The notes beneath the pieces are model-generated. The model did no database searches and had not been told where the DNA came from. It saw only the letters and a list, made by a program, of their open reading frames with translations. Positions 13,148 through 25,093 of a DNA stretch of 64,000 nt are shown in pieces. Numbering within the stretch: the stretch's first letter is position 1; every line of letters begins with the position of its first letter. Source of the stretch: Cyathus striatus (taxonomy: Eukaryota > Basidiomycota > Agaricomycetes > Agaricales > Nidulariaceae). Position numbers and translations under genes: made by a program. The stretch is from NCBI GenBank assembly GCA_025738555.1, contig JAOVFP010000003.1, positions 5,766,001-5,830,000 of the forward strand, in the 5' to 3' direction.

Positions 13148-14388
13148 ATGACATTCATCGTTCCTCCTAAGAAAATCGTTGCTGTGATTGGAGCAACTGG
13201 TGCTCAGGGAATGGAAATTGTTCCTTACTTGCTCAGACCTAATCCAGATGGCACGTCTTCACCGTATGGCGTCCGTGTTATCACCCGGAATGCGGCTCAT
13301 CATCGGGCGAGGTATCTACAATCTTTAGGCGCTGAGATATTCGAAGGTGAGCTCATCAACACAAGCCTGGTGTAATAAACCACTCTGATCAGACCGGTAT
13401 GTTCTAGGATCTTTTTGTGATATGGTTGCGATGAGCGAAGCCTTCAAAGGCTGCTACGGAGCATTTGTGAATACAGACACGTACACCGTAGGCGAGGAGA
13501 AAGAAATATGGTGTGGTATCAAGCTTTACGAGACTGCATATCGGACGCCTGGCTTCAAGCACTTTATATGGAGTAATTTAGATTATGGCAGTAAAGTATG
13601 TTCATTCGCATGGCTTACTCGGCCGAATTTGTCTTACACATACAAAGATTGGGGACTACGATCCTATGTACAAGACAGAGCATCATGACTCCAAAGGGAT
13701 TGTAAATGAATTCCTCAAATCACAGCCATCTGGTGAACGCTTTACTTGGACATCCATCACGTCAGGCGTGTACATGGAAATGCTCAAATATGTGAGTAGC
13801 TTTAGCTACTTATGCTATCTTGGTTACTTACACAAATTATAGCCTCTGTGTGGCCCACTAAATGTCCGTGCCGACGGTACATTTGTATTTGCCGCGCCCA
13901 TCCAGGATGGCCATATTCCCATGATTGCTCTTGAGGACCTCGGTTGGTTTACACGTTATGTTCTCGATAACAGGGAACAAAACTCCGGGAAGGACCTCCT
14001 CATATGTAGTGACTGGGTCGGGTGGGACTATCTCGTGGAAACGTTCACCAAGGTGACTGGGAAGCCTGCAGTGCACAGGCGGCTGTCACTTGACGAATGG
14101 TTTGCGTGTATGAAGGGAACCGAACGTCCTATTGCCAACGAAAAAAAAATAGGAGATGGCTCGACAACCATCAGGCAAAACTTTTCGGGATTCTGGTCAT
14201 TATGGAGAGATAACATGATCAAGAGAGATATGGATTATATTTCAAAATTACATCCGAACAGACTCACATTGGAGAAGTGGATGCGCAAAAACCACTATGA
14301 TGGAGTGATTGGTTCAACAGCTTTAAAAAACGCCGAGGATGGGAAAGGTCGTGTCATTCCCAACCCGGCGGTTGTCTCATCATTATAA
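13148..14388 (+). CDS. NmrA-like family NAD(P)-binding protein
   Basis: Four exons. The start at 13148 gives MTFIVPPKKIVAVIGATGAQ, with the Rossmann glycine motif GATGAQG. Introns at about 13347-13408, 13593-13647 and 13792-13842 join EG to SFCDMVAMSEAFKGCYGAFV, NLDYGSK to IGDYDPMYKTEHHDSKG, and MLKY to PLCGPLNVRADGTFVFAA, all in frame. Family features are the HFIWSNLDY segment and the EHHDSKG substrate-loop region. NmrA proteins are atypical short-chain dehydrogenases. Many sense the NAD(P) ratio or act as enzymes on small aromatic compounds, and the sequence does not say which. Length (about 355 residues) is normal for basidiomycete members. Confidence 0.88.
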
Positions 14389-14698
14389 CCCTTATATGTT
14401 CAGTATATATTACCAGGTAATTTATTTTTACTATACCATAGCCGTTCAACGATCGAACTTTAAGTCATTGAAGGTTCCTTTGCATGTCTCCTTACTTTGT
14501 AGTCTTAGAAAGGTTTATAGCGTAAGCTAACCTTTATGTAATTTCATATTTTTCAAGGTAGTGCACTTGCATCATTTTGTATTGAACACGAGTCTTGTTA
14601 CATGACTATGCAAGCGTTTGTTTGGTGGTAGCACGCCGCATGCTATTACACCTAACCGGCCTAACCATTAGACCGACTATTCTTGTTACACGACGGCC
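14389..14698. other. Intergenic region
   Basis: AT-rich 310 bp between the NmrA-like gene and the coiled-coil gene. Nothing recognisable. Confidence 0.5.
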
Positions 14699-16710
14699 AT
14701 GCCACCTCAGCGCTTCATCCACCTCTCCCTTATCATCATTTACGATCAAGGGAAAGGCGAAAACCACTTCAAATTCAAGTACTTGACCAACAGATCCCGC
14801 GCGACTCTAGCAGGGGATGCTGAACAGCTGGGTTTGCCTCGATATAAAGACGACCATACCAGCATCGTCACACCTGGAAGGGCTGTGCGGATCATCTGGA
14901 AAGATGTAGCTGAAAACGGTGTGAGCGACAATGAGAACCACTTTGATACCCTAATCGTTCTAACACAGGCTGCGTTCAGTATCTGCATATTCAACTTCTT
15001 GATCTTGTGAAGCCAATTAAGAGGGAGTGGAGGAGACAATGGGAGCAAATTTTGAAGGATTTGAGGATGTGCGTGGCCAGCCTATCTTGGCTGACATACC
15101 AACTAACCCTAGTGTCCAGCGAAGATGTCAAACTAGAGGAAACGTACGCTGTCTCTTACTCACGCCTACATCTCGACTTCTAAGTGCCCTCCCATTATCC
15201 AGAATAATAGAAGAGAAGCCTTACCCTGGCAGCTCTAAGAGGTCGTACGATATATCGGACCGACCCCAGGGCTTCTTCTCAGCGTCCACCACGCCCTACA
15301 AAAGGGTTAGGACAAATTCCTATTCCGAGTCTCAGCGCGATCGCCAAAACGTGAGCATGCCTTCATAATGAAAAGTTTCTAATATTAATGCAATTTAAGT
15401 ATGAGCAATACGACGAAGTCAATCCATCATTTTCAGAACATAGGGCACAATCACGAGCAGGTTACGGGAGCACTATCCATTCACCGCAGCATGATCCAGA
15501 CTTGACTGCGACACCCTTCGCCCGGAAACGACCATCACCCACATCCCTCGCAGATCGCGTGGGATCTGTTGCATCGAGTGAAAAGCCATCATCGACCCTC
15601 GTGGAGCGGATTTCACCGGCGCCTGCCGCGCACTTTCAATCGCTGTCAGAGAGAATAGACGCGCGAGATTCTTCACCGCTTGTTGGCGGCTCCCTATCAG
15701 CGCGTATTTCTGGGCCTCCTCCGCCCACATCATTGCAAACCACAAGCGCTCGTCCGGGACATCATAACATTGCCCTCTCTAACGATCACCTGACACCAGT
15801 TGCAATCACCCGAAAGTCATCTCAGGAAACAGCTACCACTGGTTCTGGAACAGCAATACCCTCGCATGCTGGTCCACTTTCCCTACCGCCAATTACACCA
15901 CGGCACTCCAAAGATGCAGGTTCATCTTCACGGTTCGGTCCTCCAGTGGACCTATCACCCATTAGCACGAAGGCTATTTCTCCTACTGCGAGCTCGCGAC
16001 AAGCCACTCCTGGTTCCGTTAAGCGGATTAGTGCTTCAGTACGACCTGCCGCAGATAAAGTGTCTGCACAAATTCAATCTTCGTTGTCGAAGGATACGTC
16101 TCCTACTGACAACGCTACACTGGATGGCGCAGCGGCGCCACGTGTTGCTGCAGAGTCTACTCAACCTTCAATTCCTCCTCACGTTGAAGAGTTACCCTCG
16201 CATGAAGCCTATGCTTGGACAGAGAATGAAGCAGAAAATGACCGTGTTGAGGCAGCCTTACTCACTCCTACAACAACATCTACAGTTCATGAAGTGGTTG
16301 AGCCACAGGCTCTGATCGCCGTTACGGAAGGGTTGACCCCTCCCGTTCCATCAATGGCAGACCCTATGGACGTTGATGTTCATGGGAATGTGGCGTTCTC
16401 CGAAAGTTCCCCAACAGAGGAGCTCGGGCACGACGCCCACAGAGCTTCACGCACTTCAGCACTGCCCCCTCTTACTTGCTCCACTAATGCACAAAACGAA
16501 AAGCTTCGAGCACAGGTTGCCGCCCTCTCTAAAGAGCTAGAATCTACTAAACATGATCTCGAAAACGAGCGGCGCCGACGAAGGGAAGCTGAGGCGGTTG
16601 TGGAGGATATACAACGAGAGTGCAAGGAGCCTTTTATTGTTCCTGCTCTTATGGACGCGTTTATCAAGGTTTCAAGGTTAACTACAAATGTTCCAGGACA
16701 TGCTATCTAA
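14699..16710 (+). CDS. Uncharacterised Ser/Pro-rich protein with C-terminal coiled coil
   Basis: Four exons with in-frame joints. Exon 1 (14699 to about 14920) is followed by an exon starting GCVQYLHIQLLDLVKPIKRE (from about 14969). Next comes an exon starting IIEEKPYPGSSKRSYD (about 15203-15349). The last exon begins YEQYDEVNPSF at about 15400 and runs to 16710. The N-terminal 130 residues look folded. The middle is about 300 residues of low-complexity Ser/Pro/Thr. The C-terminus has a heptad-like segment (LRAQVAALSKELESTKHDLE) followed by FIVPALMDAFIKVSRL. No known domain was recognised. The composition suggests a regulatory or scaffold protein, but that is a guess. Confidence 0.65.
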
Positions 16711-17340
16711 AGATTATATAGGATCATACAAAGATTTAGGTGCGGGATATCTTGATTATCTTTTGTTCATTACATTGTATTACCATTATCGGTTCTAAGC
16801 CTGTATTTGTATCCACACACTTGTATACTTACTATCTTCCCTATGGGGATCTCAGTACATATTATATCAATAGAACTATTATTTTATAGATATACAGCTA
16901 TTAAGATAGACCTCATACATACTTACAACCATTTACTTTTGTAACTTCCTAATATGTACTTAGTTTAGTTAGCTGAGCCGAGCTTACATAGCTAAATTGC
17001 AAGGTTAGCCGACATTTTCTAAGCCGAGCTGAGCCATATTCGGTTTCACATCACTACTGCTTAGTACCAGTTAGTACCGTCACACTATGTATGTAGCCTG
17101 TAGACCAATGTATTTTTATACCAACCTTGGTGAATGGGAAGAATCCGATGTTTGGCAAGTGAACATAAGAATCAACATCGGCCATCAATTTAGACGTTCG
17201 GAGACTGAACTATTAACACTCAGTTACTCCCCTTCACTTGCGGCTTGGGCTCGGCTGCGAATGTCTGTGGCTGACTTGCGGATCCACCAAATTCGGAGTC
17301 TGGTGGACGACATCCTCTCCTGGCCAGAGGAATTAAACAA
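16711..17340. other. Intergenic region
   Basis: AT-rich 630 bp. A small frame at 17087-17344 (+) overlaps the next start by four bases and has no recognisable content, so it is probably 5' leader. Short repeated words (gccgagct, gctgagcc) occur at about 16970-17035. Confidence 0.45.
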
Positions 17341-20300
17341 ATGAGCACAGACCCGTCTGACAGCGGGACTACTACTCCTTTCTATCATCACGACCAACAT
17401 ACTCAGCCTTCATATCCGACAGACCAGCAAAATTATCACCACAATGCCCAGCCTAATTATCAGCAGCAATCGCAGTCGCCGGAGAGCTCCTATACTGTAA
17501 CAAGCGCTGCCCAAGTTCGGATAGATTATCAGGAGCAACGGACTCCAGGAGAGAGTCCAGATGCAACGGCGCGCGGGACATCACCGTCAACCTCGTCAGA
17601 AATTAAACAGTGTACTGTGCGGGGATGTAGCCAAATGGTCCCTATCGCATCTCCCAACAAGATGTGCGAGACATGTCGAGGCCGGCATCGTATATACGCA
17701 TCTACAAAGCGCGCCAGGAGAAAAATGGAGAAAGCAGTTGTAGCTGCTCGAAATGCAGAAGCCCTAGGTTTGCCCGTACCAGCTGGTATCACTTTGACAA
17801 CCCAACCGAGATTATCTCAGCAAGTCAATGCAGAGACGCAGTTGGGATGGATGCCTCAGGTCTGCATGTTTGTCTTGTTATCTATTTCAAGCTGAATTTT
17901 GTTTTTCTCCGGGGTAATTAAGGTGACCCCAAGTACTATCGTGGAGGGCTCAACTGATATCAGTTCCCAACCATCCGCTAGCACGCGGACGATGAATACA
18001 TGGGAGACAGCTATTGATCCGAGTCTTACATCTCAGATTTGGGATGACTCTCCTGTCGTCAATGCGGCTTCCGGATCGACTATCTATCCCCCTCTTCAAG
18101 GACGTCAAATGCAATTATCTCAACCTCATCCCAGCAGCTCAGAACTTGCAAATGCGCTGACGCTGCCCACACCTCAAAGCCAAAATCAGTCCGGAACGAT
18201 GTATGAGCAAGACAAAGTTGTAACAGTTTCAGCTGAAACCCTTAGTCCAGCTGCATCAACCTCGACCAATATTAATCCATATAGCAAATACTTCCGTACG
18301 GGAGGACATGCTGTACAGGAGCACGACTGGCATTTATCCAGCTCTAGTGGGGTCCAATCCACTAGCGAATCCAGTTCACAATCTAACAGTAGTAAAACAT
18401 CGTGCGACCAAAGCGACGTTCAAACACCGTCTAAACTGTCTACTACGCAATTAAATTTGGAACTGCCAAGAGAAGAGGAAGAAGAAAGCAATATGCAATC
18501 GGAGAACGAGGATCAAAACTATCGAAACCACGATGAAATTGCAACTTCTGACCAAGAAGTCGTTGCCGCAATACCACCAGCCAACGCATCTACCAGTAAT
18601 AGTACAACGTCCGTCGAAGCTCAGAATGTGATTGACAGTGAAAATCCTGAATCTCCACCTAAGTATTGCTCAGTGAAGGGATGCAAAAAAGTTATGCCAG
18701 GTAGCGTGTCGCGGCTTCGAATTAATTGAACGTACCAAGTAACGTGTAAAAAACTAGGTTCGTACGGATTCAGGATGTGTCCTGAATGCCGAACACGCTA
18801 TCAGAAGTACGGGAGGACGAAACGTAGAAAATGGAGGGTGGAGCGTCTGGCATTCGCTCAAGAGCTGGCGGAATTGAGGAAAATCGAAGACGAGAAACGT
18901 CTGGCAAGGGGCGAGAAGGTAACCTCTATTCATCAGTATCAATGATGCGGCTTCGTGTTTCGAAATTGATTTCCATTCCTTTACCTAGTCACTGTCTGAA
19001 TACCCCGATGAACTACGAGAATGGGAACAATCTATCGCCGAACAGCCACCACCAGCACCTGACTCAATTAGTGTTTCTATTTCTTCAACCTCGAATACCG
19101 GACAGCTGAGTAGTAATGGGAATATGAGCATTTCCGCAGACGGTAGTCCCGCACCAACTAGCATCAGCGCGCTACGATCTAATGCAGGACCAAGTTCTGT
19201 GACGGATATGGCAGGACAGGCACTCTACCTTGCCGATCCATCTGGGAAGCAGGTCATTAACGCCGGCGCCTCCGGAGAAGCAATCTACCTTCCCAGCTCG
19301 ATTAATTCCCCTCTCTCACACTCTCCATATCCTCAATTGAATAGTCCTTTATTGTTGGGTGAGATCCGAGTCTTCCTCATTCACCGTGTGGCATTTGGCT
19401 TAACCTTCGCAGGCTCAGAACTTCCTCTTCCCGAACGCATGTGTACAGTGTCGCATTGCCACAAGGTGCTCCCTGGTTTCTACCGCTACAAACGCTGCGA
19501 ACAGCACCGTCTACAGAACCGGTACCACTCGAAACTGAAGCGTGTTCGCGAGAAGGTCGAGAAAGCCGACGGACCCAGCGAAGGTGTGGAGGTAATGCCA
19601 ATTCCTGCCGGATTTGAGGAGAAACAAAAGAAAGCGGAGAGCGGGAAGGATGGAAATGACGAACGTAAGAAGCTAGGGCGGAAGACTGACGGCATTGATG
19701 GTAGCGAAGGAGAAAGCAGTCCTGACACAAAGGTTTCTGTCTCTTTTTTTGATCGGTTTCCCTTGAATATACTGAGCCCTATAATGCTCTCAGAAAGCGC
19801 GAACTGTATGTTCTACGGCGGAGTGCCAAAATCTTCTCTTACCTAGCCTACGATGGAGAACTTGTGAACTTTGCCGGGCGACGCAGCGGAAACGTAGAAC
19901 CGAACAAAGACTGGCAGAGAGGTGGGCGCCACAGGAGTTGGCTGCAGCACCACGTAATCAGTCTACACACCATGTATCTGGAGATGAGTCTCAGATCGCT
20001 CAGGATAATGCGGCAGGTGTGAGCGATGAAGAAAAGAATCAGCTTGATCCAGAAGGTGATGCCGACGTCGATATGGACACTGAAAATGCAAAGCTCGCTG
20101 ATAGCATAAATAATGGTCCCCGACCTGGAGCGTTAGATGAGCGTAGGGATCCCGTCTCAGCGACACCCTCAACTGGAAACCCGATATCCCTTCCTGGCTC
20201 AACGGCTACCACCGCCACCAAAAATCTCATCACTCTCAGCAACACCGATACGTTCCGCGCCTATCAGCCTAAGACGACGACTTCAGCAATTGGAAGAATT

Positions 20301-21927
20301 CTAGCCAAGAATCCTCATATATCTGTTGATGCATTCAGCTCGCTATTACAGCCCAGTGGGACTCGGGTTTGTACTGTAATTACATTTGCCGTGATATCAG
20401 TCTGATGGTTCGCTGAACAGGCTGGCATCCCATCCGGAACAACATCCGGAACAAGCTCGTCTCCTGCCAACGAATCTTCTACACCATCTATTCCGACACC
20501 TACTTTACCAATCCCCACTCCGTTCGTATATCACCCGCCGGCAAAGAAACAACGATTAGGAACGGAGAATTTCCTGTCATCGAAAAAAGATATCGCTGGG
20601 ACGTTTGCACCTGGGTCGACTGCAGCAGCTCTTGAGAATGCTAGTTATCATCTTAGGTGGAAACCGACTATCCTTCAAGCTCAAGGATCATCTGTGATAT
20701 ATTCACCAGTTAAATCACCTCCTTTAATAATAGAACCTTCGTCATTTGTAAACATTACCCCAGCCATTTCTGAGGCAATGGCCACCCAGAGCGTAGCGCG
20801 AGACGAGTCGCGAAAAGAGAAGGCAAATACCGACAAAGGCAAAGACAAGTTTGACTATGGTCAATCACCTCCAGCGAGGTCAGACCTGTATAGTTCACCC
20901 TATCGTTATCCTCCGATGAATTACCCGTACACATACTACATCCCGCCTTATGGGATGCCTTCATACGGAATGCCGCCGCCCCCACCCCCGTCAGGTGAAA
21001 CATCATCCTCTTCTCCCTACCCTCCTTATCCCTATCCTTACGGGTGTGGACCTGTACTCCCATCTCCTGCATATATGTACAATCTTGGTCAAATCAATCG
21101 ATATCCCACTCTTTATGGACAACCAGGATATCCTCCTCCTCACCTGGGAGCATATTCACCGCCTCCTCCAGGTCTCTATCCTCCTTCGCTGGCTTATCCC
21201 CCTCCTCCTGGTTCATATTCAGTACCTACAGCTTCTTACCATGCCACGCTACCTCCATCAACGTTTGCTAGTGGTTATCCGACATTTTCGCCATCACCTT
21301 CTATTGTACCCACCTCCACAACTACTGTTAGCCCGCCCTTTGCAGCCAGTTCTAAATCCGATGTTATTTTCCACTCAACACATGAGGCTGCCACGGTATG
21401 AATCACACTATTTTTGCTGTTGAAACCAATATTTTTTTTTTATGTAGACAGCTGCAGCCGAAAACTTGCGAAAGGGAAATGATCATGCACATATCACACC
21501 GCAGGCTCTAGGAGCATCTACAACGCCTTCATCGCCAGTCTCCAAGACCACAGTTGATGTAGTAGCAAACTCAACATCGCGAATCCCTTCAGTAGCAGGG
21601 ACTACAAGCAATCTTGCTGAGAACGTAATCCTGACTAACGGTATCCAATCCTCAAATACTGACTCTGGATCTGTAAGTATCGGTAACTACTTTTTAGCGT
21701 CATTGCTTACAAGATGCCAGTTGAAGTGTGCGGACAAGGGGTGTACTCGTATACCATCGACGGGCACTATCTGTGAAAAGTGTCGATTAAAGCTGAAGAA
21801 ACACCAAGCCAAGGCAAAGCAGAGATTTAGACTGGAACCACGCAAGTCTCTTACACAATCCTTGGGCTCGACATCAAGAAGTGGCCGTTCTTCTGAGGTC
21901 TCACAACCTACTGCAGAAAACGTGTAA
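17341..21927 (+). CDS. Large protein with five copies of a cysteine (C-x4-C-x12-C-x2-C/H) module
   Basis: About nine exons, roughly 1,380 residues. All joints keep the frame, with introns at about 17861-17922, 18701-18757, 18921-18989, 19361-19412, 19731-19790, 20369-20420, 21399-21447 and 21673-21720. Five short modules follow one pattern: C-x4-C-x3-[ILVM]-P, seven or so residues, C-x2-[C/H]-R, then a basic helix. They start at 17611 (CTVRGC), 18667 (CSVKGC), 19442 (CTVSHC, third ligand pair CEQH), 19809 (CSTAEC) and 21727 (CADKGC). The spacers are long, disordered Ser/Thr/Pro/Gln-rich stretches, with a Pro/Tyr/Gly/Met-rich part at about 20910-21290. The four Cys/His per module suggest one zinc ion each, and the basic tails suggest nucleic acid binding; both are inference. 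No named domain recognised. Confidence 0.75.
17611..17739 (+). other. Cysteine module 1
   Basis: CTVRGCSQMVP, then KMCETCRGRHRIYASTKRAR. The four cysteines are spaced 4-12-2 and followed by a strongly basic segment. Confidence 0.7.
18667..18845 (+). other. Cysteine module 2 (split by intron 18701-18757)
   Basis: CSVKGCKKVMPG before the intron and SYGFRMCPECRTRYQKYGRT after it. Splicing restores the same 4-12-2 spacing, which independently supports the intron. A basic tail follows (KRRKWRVERL). Confidence 0.7.
19442..19560 (+). other. Cysteine module 3 with His as last ligand
   Basis: CTVSHCHKVLPGFYRYKRCE, then QHRLQNRYHSKLKR. The last ligand is His instead of Cys, as expected if the module binds zinc. 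Confidence 0.65.
19809..19920 (+). other. Cysteine module 4
   Basis: CSTAECQNLLLPSLRWRTCE, then LCRATQRKRRTEQR. It becomes visible only after removing the intron at about 19731-19790, because the exon frame differs from that of the upstream exon. Confidence 0.65.
21727..21835 (+). other. Cysteine module 5, shortened loop
   Basis: CADKGCTRIPSTGTICEKCR, then LKLKKHQAKAKQRF. The central loop is nine rather than twelve residues. It starts just after an intron and ends near the C-terminus. Confidence 0.65.
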
Positions 21928-22196
21928 CCTATTTTCCATTAAAAGCATTCCTCCAGCATGTGTAAGGTTATATTAAGATTTATTAATGATCACTTAATTT
22001 TGCGCCTGTTACGAGACGCTGCATGTACATGAGGCAAGCATCTGTATGACACCCGTTGACGTCTTTTTTGGCTGAAGACTTTAGGACTAAGCCAGCACCA
22101 ACGTGTATGGAACATTTTAAGTGGCCAGTCACTCCGATCCTTCCGTTCCTCTCACTGGAAGATACTTTCGCTTGCATTACTTTTTCAGCCAGTGAA

Positions 22197-23456
22197 ATGT
22201 CTTCGGTTGTAGGGGCTGAATCTGCAATTTATGGGAGCAAGGAAAGCAATATTCAAGAGGTCGCAAGATTAAGCTCCGAATCTCAAGAAATCCCGCAAAG
22301 TAACGGTAAGTGCCTACTACCTGCTTTTGTCCTCTCTAAATTCTGAAATATAATTACAGATTCCCTCCAAGATCTACAGAATGAATTACAACAATTCTTG
22401 TCTCACCATATTTCCCGATTAAATTCTATGCGAAAAGGTTTATCAAGTGCAAGTGAGTAGTAAAATATAAACACGTTACAGACGTGTTGAAAGCCACATA
22501 CTTAACAGATGTTGAATGGTACGCACATATGAAGGGTTATTGTTTGAAATCTACTGACTGGAATATTACTAAGCGATAGCTCAGCCAATTTATCTCGTAA
22601 CGACCTTCTTTCTGCCGAAGCGTTATGCGACTATCCTCCGAATGTGCAGTCGGGTAGCGGAATCCGAGATTTTCAGCGGTCTCCATTGCTGGAGAAGCTT
22701 GATGCACATAACGCATTGTTAGCAAGGTTCTTGGAAGCCCATATAGCAAACCTCCGTAACCTTCAAAAGAAATTGTCGGAGAACGGTAATCAAGAAACCA
22801 TGGTTCAAGGTAATTTATTTTTGAGAGCGCTCATAACATTAACGAATGTCAGATGTTTAATCGCAGACATTCGGTCCCATGTTATCGGCGAGAAGCAGTA
22901 TAGAGCGTTGTCGGATCAATTTAATATGCTTGTCATCATTGTGGGTGTTGAGCGACTTTTTCAACTAGTGATGCTTGAACTGTGTTTGCATCAGTCCACG
23001 TTCACAGCGGCCCTCATCATAGCTTTTCTTTCTCTGGCATATGATATCATTGGTCCAGAACACCGTATTACGTTTAGCTTTGGCATGCTGCTTTCTTTTC
23101 TTGCGATGGCTGTTCATCTGGGAACCATCATTGTCGCTGGAAGGGGTGCCGCACTCACATGTCAACATCAGGCTGGCGAGGAGCCCATCTACGATCTAGC
23201 ATACTTTCACCTTTACCTCAGCTTATGCGAACAACTGCAATTTGTTGCTACAATCTTGTTCATCGTATCGATAATCGTGCTTTCATTTTTTATCTTTGCT
23301 AGCATTGCGTTCCCTCTGGTCCTTTTGGCGCTTGCTGTCGTGGGGTCTCTCCTGGTCTTTTGGAGCGTATATTGGAGAGTCTCGATTACGCTGAGAAATC
23401 TGAAGCTTCTTCTTGGGGGTATAAGAAATTTGCGGGAACGTCGATATCGGCGGTGA
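22197..23456 (+). CDS. Uncharacterised multi-pass membrane protein
   Basis: Five exons. The start at 22197 (MSSVVGAESAIYGS) is followed by introns at about 22303-22360, 22453-22508, 22519-22579 and 22810-22868. The third exon is only 10 nt (22509-22518). The N-terminal half is helical and polar (DLQNELQQFLSHHISRLNSM, LRNLQKKLSE), like a coiled coil. The C-terminal half has four hydrophobic segments near 22985-23050, 23080-23140, 23225-23300 and 23300-23370, for example FVATILFIVSIIVLSFFIFA. It ends in a basic tail (NLRERRYRR). Several Agaricomycete proteins have this coiled-coil plus four-TM layout, but I know of no function. All joints are in frame. Confidence 0.65.
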
Positions 23457-23765
23457 TAGATGAAGTGTTGCCCTATATTATATACGCTCACGATTTACAA
23501 GTACGATGTCCATTTATTCTCGTCTAAAATTATGTAGACTGGACACGAAGATGCGCCGACTGAAAGAATGGCTCGTTCTCGCTTATGCTGTGCTGACCGT
23601 TTCGATGCGAGAACTCCCAGCATTGCCGCCCATAACCATCCACCAGTGGGACAGAAGAATATGGCTTCATCGAATATCGTCTCGAGGACTCCTTCGATGC
23701 TGGATTCCAGAATTTCCAAGACTTCAGGATATCCTACCACAATAAACTAAGCATCTCTTTTTAGT
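23457..23765. other. Convergent intergenic region
   Basis: 3' ends of the membrane protein gene (plus) and of the first seven-TM gene (minus) meet here. Short frames overlap on both strands without signatures. Confidence 0.5.
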
Positions 23766-25093
23766 TCATAAATTATGGAACAACTTTACCGTTTGGCTTC
23801 CGAACACCAGTGCTGCCAGAACAGGAACTAAAAATATGTACGTGTTTAGCTGACATATCTTCTTTAGTAGAGTATCTAATAAAACTTACACAGCGAGAGA
23901 ATGATATCAAACGGTTCTCGTTTGTTGTTCTGTGCGAATGTGAACCCAGCAGCGGCACTACATATACTGGTAAGAGAACTTCGAACGTTTATATACATAC
24001 AACGATATACCTGAGCATTAGTGATCCAAGCACGATAAATACCATAATGCGAAGCAACGTCGCGAAGGAATGACCACAAGCATTGCGAAGTACTCGCCGA
24101 CTTTTGTAGGTCCTGACTATCAGTAATACTTTTACGTAAAATAACTCAATAAATAATGTGTACATTAGGATATAAAATTCACCTTGAATGGTTATGAGAG
24201 TGACGGAGAGAATTCCTACCACTACAAACGTGATATGTGACCTTTTAAAAACAACTCGTGGTGAGAATACTGCAAGGGTATAGCTGATCTGGTGATTACC
24301 ATGTAGATGTGGCAGAACTGCAGTACGGCCCCGATGCCAGTCTCTGAACGGTCTTGGGGTTTTCGATTCCGTACTATCCAACAATTCCATTAAAAACGTT
24401 CTCTGGTATTAACCTAGCTCGGACATACGAATAAAACTCCAATTAACAACACAGACCATATACAATATGGAAGAATCAAAAGCTGTTGTACAACACGTAA
24501 GCTCCCTCTGGTTTCCCATTGAATTTCGTGGACTAACCAATGCAAGGGTAATGTAATTCGTATCGAACGGTGTATCGGACGTGATAAATTCAAAGTTTAG
24601 TAACATCTGAAATTTTCAAAATTTCTAGAGTTTCAGGATTACGAGCGTGATTATAGGATGTTTTACTTACGTGCACGGCGAGGGATAAAGTAGTTGCAGT
24701 AGTCCTACCACACAAACTAGCGGTTAATATGAAGATCGAAAGACTTGTAAACTTTCATACAAAGCTGGTGCTGCATATATTAGTGCAGTTTGAGTTAGAC
24801 ATAAAATATGTTCTGGATTGCAGTTGAATTGTTGACCGGCAAGCAATAGGATGCCATAGGATATCGATGATATTATCCAGGATAAGCAGAAGCTATACCA
24901 AGTGGAACGTCGCTTCACTTTAGAATTGATAATCGCAGTTAGCAAAATAATAAGCATTCCAAAGCCTCCCAGCAGCTGTAGCGTAAGGAATGCGTAAATA
25001 GTAGGTTTATCAGCTATGGATTTTCTCCAGCCAGTGGGACCTACGTAAATTAAGCAAGTAAGCTAATAGGTAGATGAATTACTAACATGACAT
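23766..25093 (-). CDS. Seven-transmembrane receptor-like protein, copy A
   Basis: About ten small exons on the minus strand, spliced by eye with every joint in frame to about 277 residues. The first coding exon is only ATGTCAT (25087-25093). Hydrophobic segments in order: IYAFLTLQLLGGFGMLIILL; WYSFCLSWIISSISYGILLL; a third around ALIYAAPAF and TTLSLAVHMLLNF; LLLILPYCIWSVLLIGVLF; HITFVVVGILSVTLITI; LLRIMVFIVLGSLMLSICSA; FDIILSLFPVLAALVFGS. An extracellular-type loop NPKTVQRLASGPYC lies between segments 4 and 5, and a basic loop (YKSRRVLRNACG) between 5 and 6, as in many G-protein-coupled receptors. Copy B is a diverged paralogue upstream in tandem. It is not an obvious STE3 pheromone receptor; ligand and coupling are unknown. 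Confidence 0.7.

Noticed and set aside
15800..16315. Plus-strand 171-codon frame
   Set aside because: Lies in another frame inside the coiled-coil gene; its Leu/His-rich composition is a shadow of Ser/Pro codons.
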